64,000 nt of DNA from contig CAIXZF010000095.1 of the NCBI GenBank assembly GCA_903923925.1, forward strand, positions 1-64,000. Reading direction: 5' to 3'. The stretch comes from an uncultured Bacteroidales bacterium (GTDB taxonomy: Bacteria > Bacteroidota > Bacteroidia > Bacteroidales > CAIXZF01). This document shows positions 1-7,386 of the stretch, one piece after another. A program made the translations under genes and the position numbers. Below the pieces are notes generated by a model. It saw only the letters and a list, made by a program, of their open reading frames with translations. It searched no databases and was not told the origin of the DNA. Position 1 is the first letter of the stretch, and each line of letters starts with the position of its first letter.

Positions 1-58
1 GCCGTATCCCGGGGGCGGGGGCCGTATCCCGGGGGCGGGGGCCGTATCCCGGGGGCGG
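1..58. repeat. 20-bp tandem repeat, about 2.9 copies
   Basis: A GC-rich 20-bp unit (gccgtatcccgggggcgggg) is repeated head to tail at 1–20, 21–40 and 41–58. The array probably starts before the window. The last copy runs directly into the palindrome at 58–85. It is much richer in G and C than the surrounding A/T-rich DNA. No coding role is visible. Confidence 0.9.
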
Positions 59-85
59 TAGAGACGTAGCATGCTACGTCTCTAC
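58..85. repeat. 28-bp perfect palindrome, copy 1
   Basis: The half-site gtagagacgtagca is followed at once by its exact reverse complement, giving a 28-bp perfect inverted repeat without a loop. The 16 bases after it (86–101, gatgtttcggggatgg) recur after the second copy. The same element thus caps two unrelated tandem arrays, which suggests a small dispersed repeat rather than a gene terminator. Confidence 0.9.
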
Positions 86-120
86 GATGTTTCGGGGATG
101 GCTTCGTATTCAGAAATTGT

Positions 121-194
121 CGTGTCACGCTGGCGGTGTCGTGTCACGCTGGCGGTGTCGTGTCACGCTGGCGGTGTCGTGTCACGCTGGCGGT
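121..194. repeat. 19-bp tandem repeat, about 3.9 copies
   Basis: A 19-bp unit (cgtgtcacgctggcggtgt) is repeated at 121–139, 140–158, 159–177 and partly 178–194. The array ends in ggcggta and merges with the second palindrome. An open frame crosses it (87–353), but its product is repetitive and resembles no protein, so I do not call it a gene. Confidence 0.9.
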
Positions 195-220
195 AGAGAC
201 GTAGCATGCTACGTCTCTAC
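193..220. repeat. 28-bp perfect palindrome, copy 2
   Basis: Identical to the palindrome at 58–85 and followed by the same 16 bases (221–236). The right flank is therefore conserved while the left flank is a different tandem array in each copy. Confidence 0.9.
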
Positions 221-236
221 GATGTTTCGGGGATGG

Positions 237-534
237 TACGGGGATGGCACGGTATTTATTTTAATTTGGTACAATAAATTGCCTCGGACGCAGAACGGTG
301 AAATTGCCATATTTTGGATATTTCATAGCTTTGATTCAAATTCTTACATATGAGGTACAGGGCTTTGTAGAGATTATCAAAAACGGTCCTTTACCAGCAA
401 AGGTGAAAGTTTATTTAAAATAGACTGCTTCTCTTTGCGCCTTCATAGCGTCCATTGCGTTAATGAAAGAGTTTATAAGTAATTTCAACCAAAAAAATTA
501 AGATAATTTAACAATGTATGGTCAAATAATCCGG
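237..534. other. Intergenic, no gene seen
   Basis: A/T-rich DNA between the repeat block and the tatA promoter. I see no conserved coding frame, RNA gene or clear terminator here. Confidence 0.5.
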
Positions 535-542
535 TATTTTTG
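535..542 (+). promoter_or_regulatory. Putative promoter -7 element for tatA
   Basis: TATTTTTG matches the Bacteroidota consensus TAnnTTTG. Transcription would start near 549, which excludes the ATG at 540 and favours the ATG at 561. A clear TTG -33 element is not visible. Confidence 0.45.
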
Positions 543-560
543 CACTTCAAATTATTAGTC

Positions 561-773
561 ATGAGCCATATTGTCCTCACTCTTTTTTCCGGTGGCCACA
601 TTATTGTGATTGCCCTTGTAGTTGTGCTTTTGTTTGGTGGTAAACGAATTCCTGAGGTAATGAAAGGTGTTGGGCAGGGAATTAAGGAATTTAAAGATAG
701 CATGAACGACAATAATACGACAAGCCAAAAGCAGTTGCCACGTAAAAATGATCGCAACGAAAACTTGTTTTAA
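561..773 (+). CDS. tatA: Sec-independent translocase subunit TatA/TatE
   Basis: A 70-residue protein with the TatA/E layout: a short N-terminal segment, one hydrophobic helix (roughly residues 9–22, [19 protein letters not shown]), the hinge motif [21 protein letters not shown] that starts the amphipathic helix, and a polar Asn/Lys-rich tail. TatA oligomerises with TatC in the inner membrane to export folded proteins carrying twin-arginine signal peptides. The start at 561 (MSHIVLTLF) is preferred over the upstream ATG at 540, which adds seven poorly conserved residues and overlaps the likely promoter. No tatC is adjacent, so this is an isolated gene, as is common in this phylum. Confidence 0.88.
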   Translation: MSHIVLTLFSGGHIIVIALVVVLLFGGKRIPEVMKGVGQGIKEFKDSMNDNNTTSQKQLPRKNDRNENLF

Positions 774-790
774 TCCTTTCCGGACCTCAC

Positions 791-1007
791 TGCTACAATT
801 ACCTTCCAATTAAACAACAGTTGAAAGAAATTGATCCTTCTGCTGAAGTTATTCTCTATGGTTCAAGAGCAAGAGGTGATGATCGACCAGATTCGGACTG
901 TGATCTGTTTGGTATTAATTAACAACAAGGCAGATACGGAAACTAAAAAAGGATTCTGTAACTCCTTAATTTCACAGTTTGAGCAATTTATGAATGAAAT
1001 TGTTTAA
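791..1007 (+). pseudogene. Frameshifted MNT-type nucleotidyltransferase remnant
   Basis: One frame reads PIKQQLKEIDPSAEVILYGS then RARGDDRPDSDCDL, the active-site pattern GSRARG-x5-SDxDL of minimal nucleotidyltransferases (the MNT half of MNT–HEPN toxin–antitoxin pairs). It stops at 920–922. Removing one T from the run at 908–910 restores DLLVLINNKAD and a frame that continues to a stop at 1005–1007. The restored product still lacks a convincing start codon and the usual C-terminal part, and no HEPN partner follows. The single-base shift is seen directly; membership of a former toxin–antitoxin pair is inference from the family. Confidence 0.8.
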
Positions 1008-1106
1008 CTTATCGAGAAATAATTTATACTTCCTTCCTTCATTAATCATAATGAGATTCCTTCCAGCATGATATTTTTCTTAATTTAGCGCGTCATATCA
1101 AATTGC

Positions 1107-1982
1107 ATGTCCAGACCCGAAGAAAAATACAATAAACGCCGGCTTCAAACTTCATACCTTACTAGTATCGTGAGTATTACGCTGGTATTATTTATGCTTG
1201 GGTTATTGGGAATCCTTCTTTATCATGCCAACAGAGTGTCTGATTATGTGAAGGAAAATATCGGCTTTACTGTGATTATGAATGAAAATATTCAGGAAAC
1301 CCGTATTCATGAGCTGCAAAGGAGCCTGAGTTCTGCCTGCTATGTTAAGGAAAGCCGATATATTACCCGGGAAGAAGCTGCAAAAACCCTGATGAAAGAT
1401 CTCGGCGAAGATTTTGTCGGATTTCTCGGATTCAACCCCTTGCTACCCTCACTCGAAGTAAGACTCAAAGCCGGTTATGCCAACAGCGACAGTATTGCGT
1501 GGATAGAGAAAAAGATACTTGCTGATAAAGATGTGAAAGAAGTTTTTTACCAGAAATCGCTGGTGAATGTTATCAATGAAAACCTCCGCAGAATCAGTCT
1601 GATTATTCTAGGATTCAGTTCTATTTTACTGATTATTGCCATGGCGCTGATAAACAATACGATACGGCTGGCTGTTTACTCCAGGCGTTTCCTGATAAAA
1701 ACAATGCAACTTGTTGGCGCTACAGAGAATTTTATCAGAAAACCGTTTCTTCTAACCGCTATGGCACACGGAGTTTACAGTGCAATTATTGCCTTAGTAT
1801 TGCTAACCGGCACGCTTTTCCTGGCAGGAAGAGAATTGCCGGATTTTATTAATGTACAGGATTATAAATTATATCTTACACTCTTTCTGACTGTTACAGT
1901 TTTGGGTATGGTAATCTCACTAATTTCCACTTTCTTTGCAGTTCGAAAATTTTTACGCACACGTTCAGAGTATTTGTATTAA
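1107..1982 (+). CDS. ftsX: Cell division protein FtsX
   Basis: A 291-residue membrane protein of the FtsX/permease family. It has an N-terminal cytoplasmic stretch, a first membrane helix at about residues 19–40, an extracytoplasmic domain (about 45–165) and three C-terminal helices (about 165–190, 215–240, 255–280), the normal four-helix topology. FtsX works with the ATPase FtsE to control peptidoglycan hydrolases at the septum. FtsE is not adjacent, which is usual in Bacteroidota. It is first in the run ftsX–DUF3098–uppP–truB, a gene order well known in this phylum and useful for placing the window. Confidence 0.9.
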   Translation: MSRPEEKYNKRRLQTSYLTSIVSITLVLFMLGLLGILLYHANRVSDYVKENIGFTVIMNENIQETRIHELQRSLSSACYVKESRYITREEAAKTLMKDLGEDFVGFLGFNPLLPSLEVRLKAGYANSDSIAWIEKKILADKDVKEVFYQKSLVNVINENLRRISLIILGFSSILLIIAMALINNTIRLAVYSRRFLIKTMQLVGATENFIRKPFLLTAMAHGVYSAIIALVLLTGTLFLAGRELPDFINVQDYKLYLTLFLTVTVLGMVISLISTFFAVRKFLRTRSEYLY

Positions 1983-1993
1983 AATAAGCAAAA

Positions 1994-2293
1994 ATGGATA
2001 TCAAGAAGAAAAAAACAGTTGATGTTAGCCAGCCACAAGCTGCCAAATCAAAACAGGAAAAAGCAAACGGCAGTTTTGCGCTTGGCAGAGAAAATTACAT
2101 TATCATGTTGATCGGACTCGGAGTTATTATGCTCGGCTTCGCTTTGATGATAGGTGGCGGTTCCAAAGATCCCGGAGTTTTTAGCAGTGAAATTTTTAAT
2201 TTCCAAAGGCTTACATTAGCTCCAATCCTGGTGCTTGCCGGCTATGTTATTGAAATCTTCGCTATTATGAAAAAACCGAAAACAGTAGAATGA
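1994..2293 (+). CDS. DUF3098 small membrane protein
   Basis: A 99-residue protein with a lysine-rich N-terminus and two hydrophobic helices (about residues 36–55 and 74–92). The core NYIIMLIGLGVIMLGFALM and the glycine-rich turn GGGSKDP with FNFQRLTLAPI fit DUF3098, a Bacteroidota-specific family almost always found between ftsX and uppP. It starts 11 bases after ftsX and its stop overlaps the uppP start (ATGA). Its function is unknown; the context suggests the cell envelope or septum. Confidence 0.85.
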   Translation: MDIKKKKTVDVSQPQAAKSKQEKANGSFALGRENYIIMLIGLGVIMLGFALMIGGGSKDPGVFSSEIFNFQRLTLAPILVLAGYVIEIFAIMKKPKTVE

Positions 2294-3069
2294 ATTTTTT
2301 TCAGGCCATAATAATTGCGATTGTAGAAGGAATTACAGAATTCCTGCCGATTTCTTCTACAGGTCACATGGTGATAGCCCAGAATCTGCTCGGGGTGGAA
2401 AGTACCGATTTTGTGAAAGCCTTTACCGTTAACATTCAATTCGGAGCCATTCTCTCTGTAATTGTTTTGTATTGGAAACGCTTCTTCCAGAGTATCAATT
2501 TTTACCTTAAACTTGCTGTTGCATGTTTACCCCTGGGTATTGCTTTTCTCCTTGAAAAACAGGTAGATGCAATGCTTTCCTCTGTGATGATAGTTGCTGT
2601 TTCCATGTTTATTGGCGGTATCGTACTTCTTTTTGTAGATAAATGGTTTACAACTTCCGAAGAGGACGAAATCGAGCTTACGTATCTGAATGCCTTTCTG
2701 ATAGGTCTTTTCCAGATTCTTGCAATTATACCTGGCGTCTCGCGTTCAGCTGCCACAATTGTGGGCGGAATGAGCAGAAAACTCAGCCGGAAAACAGCTG
2801 CTGAATTTTCTTTCTTTCTTGCTGTTCCTACAATGTTTGCAGCATCAGCTCTCAAATTATTCGAAAATTACCACAGCATTCACACCGAAGATATCAAACT
2901 CTTAGTTATTGGGAATGTGATTTCTTTCCTTGTTGCAATGATAGCCATTAAAACATTCATTGATTTTCTGACAAAACACGGATTTAAAATGTTTGGCTGG
3001 TATCGCATTGTTGTTGGATTGATTATCATTGTGTTATTGCTGAGCGGACAAAAGTTAAGTGTACTTTGA
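2290..3069 (+). CDS. uppP: Undecaprenyl-diphosphate phosphatase (UppP/BacA)
   Basis: A 259-residue polytopic membrane protein that dephosphorylates undecaprenyl diphosphate to recycle the lipid carrier for peptidoglycan and other envelope polymers. Both family motifs are intact: EGITEFLPISSTGHM near residues 13–27, with the catalytic Glu, and PGVSRSAATI near 151–160. Length and about eight hydrophobic segments are normal. Start and stop overlap the neighbouring genes, which implies translational coupling. Confidence 0.93.
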   Translation: MNFFQAIIIAIVEGITEFLPISSTGHMVIAQNLLGVESTDFVKAFTVNIQFGAILSVIVLYWKRFFQSINFYLKLAVACLPLGIAFLLEKQVDAMLSSVMIVAVSMFIGGIVLLFVDKWFTTSEEDEIELTYLNAFLIGLFQILAIIPGVSRSAATIVGGMSRKLSRKTAAEFSFFLAVPTMFAASALKLFENYHSIHTEDIKLLVIGNVISFLVAMIAIKTFIDFLTKHGFKMFGWYRIVVGLIIIVLLLSGQKLSVL

Positions 3070-3794
3070 TGGGGTTTGAATTCGAAACCGGAGAAGTACT
3101 TCTGCTGAACAAACCTCTTACATGGAGTTCATTTGATGTGGTTAATAAGGTTCGGTACCTTGTAAAGGATTATCTGGATGGTAAAAAAATAAAGGTTGGC
3201 CATGCAGGTACCCTGGATCCACTTGCCGATGGGCTGCTGATTATCATGACAGGCCGGTTTACCAAAAGAATAGAAGAATTCCAGAATTTCGACAAAGAAT
3301 ATACCGGCACATTCTTTATTGGCAAAACAACACCTTCATACGACCTCGAGCACGAACCCGATGTTGAATACCCAACAGAGCATATAACAAATGAGCTGAT
3401 CCTTGCAGCAGCAGAGAAATTTACCGGCGATTTTGATCAGATACCTCCTGTTTTTTCGGCAGTGAAACATGAAGGAAGACGTGCCTACGATTATGCCAGA
3501 AATTCGCAGGAAGTTGTGCTTCTTTCGAAAAAAATTAAAATTGTCGAATTTGAAATCACCCGCATCGAATTACCAGAAGTTGATTTCAGGGTGGTTTGCA
3601 GCAAAGGCACCTATATTCGCTCTCTGGCAAGAGATTTTGGCGAAGAGCTGGGCTCAGGTGCCTATTTACAGAAATTGAGTCGCACACGCATCGGGGAGTA
3701 TAAACTTGCCGATGCTTATACCATCCCTGAAATTGAGAAAATACTTCATGCGCATCAGCAGCAGGCAGTGATTGTAAATACAACAGAATCCTGA
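3069..3794 (+). CDS. truB: tRNA pseudouridine-55 synthase TruB
   Basis: A 241-residue protein that converts U55 of the tRNA TΨC loop to pseudouridine. It shows the N-terminal LLLNKPLTWSSFDVVNKVR motif and the catalytic loop HAGTLDPLADGLLI with the conserved Asp, then CSKGTYIRSLARDFG further on. The ATG at 3069 overlaps the uppP stop by one base (TGATG); a TTG one codon upstream is unnecessary. In many relatives queA follows directly, but here the next 24 kb hold unrelated genes. Confidence 0.93.
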   Translation: MGFEFETGEVLLLNKPLTWSSFDVVNKVRYLVKDYLDGKKIKVGHAGTLDPLADGLLIIMTGRFTKRIEEFQNFDKEYTGTFFIGKTTPSYDLEHEPDVEYPTEHITNELILAAAEKFTGDFDQIPPVFSAVKHEGRRAYDYARNSQEVVLLSKKIKIVEFEITRIELPEVDFRVVCSKGTYIRSLARDFGEELGSGAYLQKLSRTRIGEYKLADAYTIPEIEKILHAHQQQAVIVNTTES

Positions 3795-3815
3795 AGAATT
3801 TGACGATAGGTAATA

Positions 3816-4973
3816 ATGACACAAACTCGTTTCATCGTATTTCTGCTGCTCTGTGCTTTAGGTGTTAATGCACAAAAAACCAAAATTAACGGATACTCAG
3901 GCATTGATGCCAAAGCCCTTCAATGCCCCGATTCATTAACGAAGTCTGCCGATGACATCGCCTCGTATATGAACGGGAATTTTCATACCGATAAAGTTAA
4001 AGTAAGAGGCATCTTTATTTGGATTGCAGGAAATATCAAATATGATGCTGAGAATATGTTTGCCCTGAATTTTTACGAGAAAAAAGAAGATAAAATTGCA
4101 AAGCCCCTAAAGACAAGAAAAGGGATCTGCGAAAACTATGCGGCATTATTTACAGAAATTTGCACAAAATCGGGAATTAAATCCTTTGTTATAGAAGGTT
4201 ACACCAAGCAAAACGGCTTTGCAGACTACCTGCCGCATGCCTGGTGCGGAGCACTTATCGACACATCATGGTTCCTCTTCGATCCAACCTGGGGATCTGG
4301 CTATCTGATTAAAGGAAAATTCTACCCTGAAATCAATAATGATTACTTCCTTGTAAATCCTTCAATGCTTATTAAATCGCATATGCCGTTTGATTGCCTG
4401 TGGCAGTTTTTAAATTACCCTGTAACAAATCAGGAATTTTATGAGGGCAAAACTCAGGAAAATAAATCAAAAGCATACTTCAGCTACCAGGATTCCATCC
4501 CTGCATTTGAAAAAATGAGCCATACTGATCAGCTTGCTGCTTCAGCCAGCAGAATAGAAAAAGCCGGTATAAAAAATTCATTGATTTTCGACAGGCTTCA
4601 ACATATAAAAATTGAACTCGAAAATGAAAAACAGACCCATATTGCAGATCTTTACAACGATGCAGTAATTGATTACAACGACGGAATTGCTGCATACAAC
4701 GACTTCATCAATTACAGAAATAAACAATTTACCCCAAAGAAAACCGATCCTGAAATTAAGGCAATGCTCGACACTGCCAGTGTAAATCTGCAGAGTGCAA
4801 AAACTAAATTAGCTGAAATTATCAAGCCTGATGCTACTACCAGCAAGTTAATTCAGCAGCTTTCGAAACCAATAACAGAAAGCATTGATTTAGTTAACGA
4901 ACAGCAAGACTGGCTTAAAATCTATTTTTCAAAACCAAAGGCATCACGAAAATTAATGTTTTACAAGAAATAA
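3816..4973 (+). CDS. Secreted transglutaminase-like protein
   Basis: A 385-residue protein with a signal peptide (about residues 1–19, ending in NAQ) and a transglutaminase-core (papain-like) domain at about 50–170. The catalytic triad is visible: Cys105 in KGICENYAALF, His141 in LPHAWCGAL, Asp156 in FDPTWGSG. Such secreted domains act as peptidases or cross-linking enzymes; the substrate cannot be read here. The C-terminal half (about 200–385) is charged, partly helical and of unknown function. It begins 21 bases after truB and ends five bases before the amidase, so co-transcription is likely. Confidence 0.8.
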   Translation: MTQTRFIVFLLLCALGVNAQKTKINGYSGIDAKALQCPDSLTKSADDIASYMNGNFHTDKVKVRGIFIWIAGNIKYDAENMFALNFYEKKEDKIAKPLKTRKGICENYAALFTEICTKSGIKSFVIEGYTKQNGFADYLPHAWCGALIDTSWFLFDPTWGSGYLIKGKFYPEINNDYFLVNPSMLIKSHMPFDCLWQFLNYPVTNQEFYEGKTQENKSKAYFSYQDSIPAFEKMSHTDQLAASASRIEKAGIKNSLIFDRLQHIKIELENEKQTHIADLYNDAVIDYNDGIAAYNDFINYRNKQFTPKKTDPEIKAMLDTASVNLQSAKTKLAEIIKPDATTSKLIQQLSKPITESIDLVNEQQDWLKIYFSKPKASRKLMFYKK

Positions 4974-4978
4974 TCCTT

Positions 4979-6589
4979 ATGAAACTATTCACCATCAAGC
5001 TCTTACAGAAATCTTTTGCCTTTGCTCCTTTTGCAATTCTTTTCATCCTTTTTTCGTTAAAGACTTATAATGGGAATGCACAAAACATTGTAAACGACAA
5101 GTTTAAATTCCAGGAGCAAAGCATAGCACAAATTCAGCTTGGCTACAAGAATGGCAGCTATAGCTGTAAGGAACTGATTCAGGCATACCTCGACAGGATA
5201 AATGAAATTGACGTTAATGGCCCTGGTTTGCATGCTATAATACAGATAAATCCTGATGCGCTTAGTATAGCTGAAGAGATGGATAAAGAGCGGAAAGCCG
5301 GAAAAATACGAGGTCCTTTGCATGGGATTCCGGTTTTATTGAAAGATAATATTGATACACACGACAAAATGCCCACAACGGCTGGTTCCAGGGCATTGAT
5401 GAAATCATTTCCGTTAAAAGACAGCTATATAGCCAGGAAGTTAAGGGATGCAGGTGCAATAATTATAGGAAAAGCGAATCTGAGTGAATGGGCAAATTTC
5501 AGAGGTACAATGTCAACCAGTGGTTGGAGCGGAGTAGGCGGGCAAACTAAAAATCCCTATGTTCTGAGCAGAAATCCCTGCGGATCGAGTTCTGGTTCAG
5601 CGGTAGCAGTGGCTGCAAATCTTACAATGCTGGCCATTGGCACCGAAACAGATGGGTCTATTGTTTGTCCCTCACACACAAACGGAGTAGTAGGTATTAA
5701 ACCAACTGTTGGGCTGCTAAGCCGTTCGGGTATAATTCCGATTTCATTTACACAGGATACTCCCGGCCCCATTGCACGCTCAGTAAGAGATGCAGCTATT
5801 TGTCTCGGAGCCCTCACTGGTGTTGATTCTGCAGATTCAAAAACATTTGCCAGCGAAGTAAAATATTATATGGATTATACGCAATTCCTTACGCTTAGCG
5901 GACTAAACGGAAGGCGAATCGGATTTTATAAAGGCTTTAGCGGGATAAATTACAAGGTAGATACCCTGATGGATAGAGCAGTGGCATTTATGAAAAAAAA
6001 CGGTGCCGAAATCATTGAAATCGACTCCATATCAAACAGCAGTACCGATAAATATTCTCTGGAGGTGATGCTCTATGAATACAAAGACGGGCTCAATACT
6101 TATTTCAGGTCTCTTGGTCCTGATGCGCCGATAAAAAGTATTGAAGAACTGATAGCATTTAATAAGGCTGATAAGATTGAATTGAAATATTTCAATCAGA
6201 ATTACCTCGAAATAGCAGCAAAAAAGGGGGATCTAACTTCAAAAGAATACCTGGAAGCACTTGCAAAAATGGCCAAAGGTTCTCAGGAGGACGGTATCGA
6301 TAAGGTAATGAATGCACTCAACCTGGATGCAATTATTGCTCCAACGGGCAGTCCTGCCTGGCAAACCGATCTGGTTAACGGCGACAGTTATCAATTCGGA
6401 AGTTCATCGTTTGCTGCTCAGGCAGGTTATCCAAGCATCACCGTTCCAATGGGATACATCGATTCTTTGCCGGTTGGAATTTCCTTTTTCGGGAGAGCAT
6501 GGAGTGAACCAAAACTTCTTTGCATGGCCTATGCCTATGAAATGGGCACAAAGCTTCGCCAAATTCCGAGGTTTTTAACAAGGGATTGA
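4979..6589 (+). CDS. Amidase-signature family hydrolase
   Basis: A 536-residue protein with an N-terminal hydrophobic segment (about residues 10–34) that is a signal peptide or membrane anchor, followed by a complete amidase-signature domain. The Ser–cisSer–Lys triad is present: Lys122 in LLKDNID, Ser203 in NPCGSSSGSA and Ser227 in GTETDGSI. It resembles secreted GatA-like amidases. Because it is exported and gatC and gatB are absent, hydrolysis of amides or peptides outside the cytoplasm is more likely than a role in tRNA amidation. The exact substrate is unknown. It lies five bases after the transglutaminase-like gene. Confidence 0.85.
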   Translation: MKLFTIKLLQKSFAFAPFAILFILFSLKTYNGNAQNIVNDKFKFQEQSIAQIQLGYKNGSYSCKELIQAYLDRINEIDVNGPGLHAIIQINPDALSIAEEMDKERKAGKIRGPLHGIPVLLKDNIDTHDKMPTTAGSRALMKSFPLKDSYIARKLRDAGAIIIGKANLSEWANFRGTMSTSGWSGVGGQTKNPYVLSRNPCGSSSGSAVAVAANLTMLAIGTETDGSIVCPSHTNGVVGIKPTVGLLSRSGIIPISFTQDTPGPIARSVRDAAICLGALTGVDSADSKTFASEVKYYMDYTQFLTLSGLNGRRIGFYKGFSGINYKVDTLMDRAVAFMKKNGAEIIEIDSISNSSTDKYSLEVMLYEYKDGLNTYFRSLGPDAPIKSIEELIAFNKADKIELKYFNQNYLEIAAKKGDLTSKEYLEALAKMAKGSQEDGIDKVMNALNLDAIIAPTGSPAWQTDLVNGDSYQFGSSSFAAQAGYPSITVPMGYIDSLPVGISFFGRAWSEPKLLCMAYAYEMGTKLRQIPRFLTRD

Positions 6590-6714
6590 ACGTTTGGCAA
6601 AAGGACATTCAGTTACTTGCAATAGCATGTCAATAAAATATAATAATATTTGAATACTAAAATGCAATAAGCCGATTTTTAGGTGTATCTTCCTCAAATC
6701 TAAAAATTTACAAT

Positions 6715-7374
6715 ATGTGTTTTTCAGCAGGGGCTAGTTTTGCAGGTGGAGTTATCATTTCAGCCATAGGAGTAGCAACAGTTCGCAAGGTGCATAAACC
6801 GTCGCAACTGATATTTGCCAGTATTCCGTTGTTTTTTGGCGTTCAGCAACTGATTGAGGGTACACTGTGGCTCACTTTACCTTTACCGGAATATGGCACA
6901 ATTCAAAAATTAAGCACCTTTTTGTTTCTCATTATGGCCGACGTGGTCTGGCCTTTTATGATTCCTTTATCTGTACTTTTCATGGAAGAAAACAGAAAAA
7001 AGAAAGGCTATTTATGGGCGTTATTGGTCCTTGGTTTAATTTTGTCCACTTATTATACAATTTGCCTGTTGATGTTTAACGTGAATCCCAGGATTGAGAG
7101 CTTTCATATTAAGTACTACAACGACTTCCCGAAGGTATTTGCTAATCCTGCCTTTGCAGTGTATTTGATCGCCACCATTACGCCTCTGTTTATTTCAAGT
7201 ATTAAAAGGACACACTTATTAGGTGGACTAATGTTTTTATCCTGTGTGATAACTGCTATTTTTTTCAGGCAGTATCTAACATCCGTATGGTGCTTTTTTG
7301 CAGCTTTAATAAGTGCTGTTATTTATTGGATCTTACGAGATTCCAAAAATAACTGTAAACTTGCCGAAGAATAA
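6715..7374 (+). CDS. DUF6629-like integral membrane protein
   Basis: A 219-residue protein that begins MCFSAGASF, a hallmark of the DUF6629 membrane family, and has about seven hydrophobic segments. A conserved-looking FFGVQQLIEGTLW occurs after the second segment. Function is not known. It is preceded by 125 bases of A/T-rich DNA and followed after 12 bases by the large sensor-regulator gene. The family assignment rests on the N-terminal pattern. Confidence 0.65.
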   Translation: MCFSAGASFAGGVIISAIGVATVRKVHKPSQLIFASIPLFFGVQQLIEGTLWLTLPLPEYGTIQKLSTFLFLIMADVVWPFMIPLSVLFMEENRKKKGYLWALLVLGLILSTYYTICLLMFNVNPRIESFHIKYYNDFPKVFANPAFAVYLIATITPLFISSIKRTHLLGGLMFLSCVITAIFFRQYLTSVWCFFAALISAVIYWILRDSKNNCKLAEE

Positions 7375-7386
7375 TGGAATAACCTC

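Noticed and set aside
121-194. Tandem repeat considered as a CRISPR array
   Set aside because: The units are contiguous 19-mers without spacers and no cas genes are present.
87-353. 88-codon open frame on the plus strand across the repeat block
   Set aside because: Its first half is a translation of the 19-bp tandem repeat and the rest has no protein character; there is no credible start signal.
540-560. Upstream ATG for tatA at 540
   Set aside because: It would overlap the -7 promoter element and add seven residues not typical of TatA; the ATG at 561 fits better.
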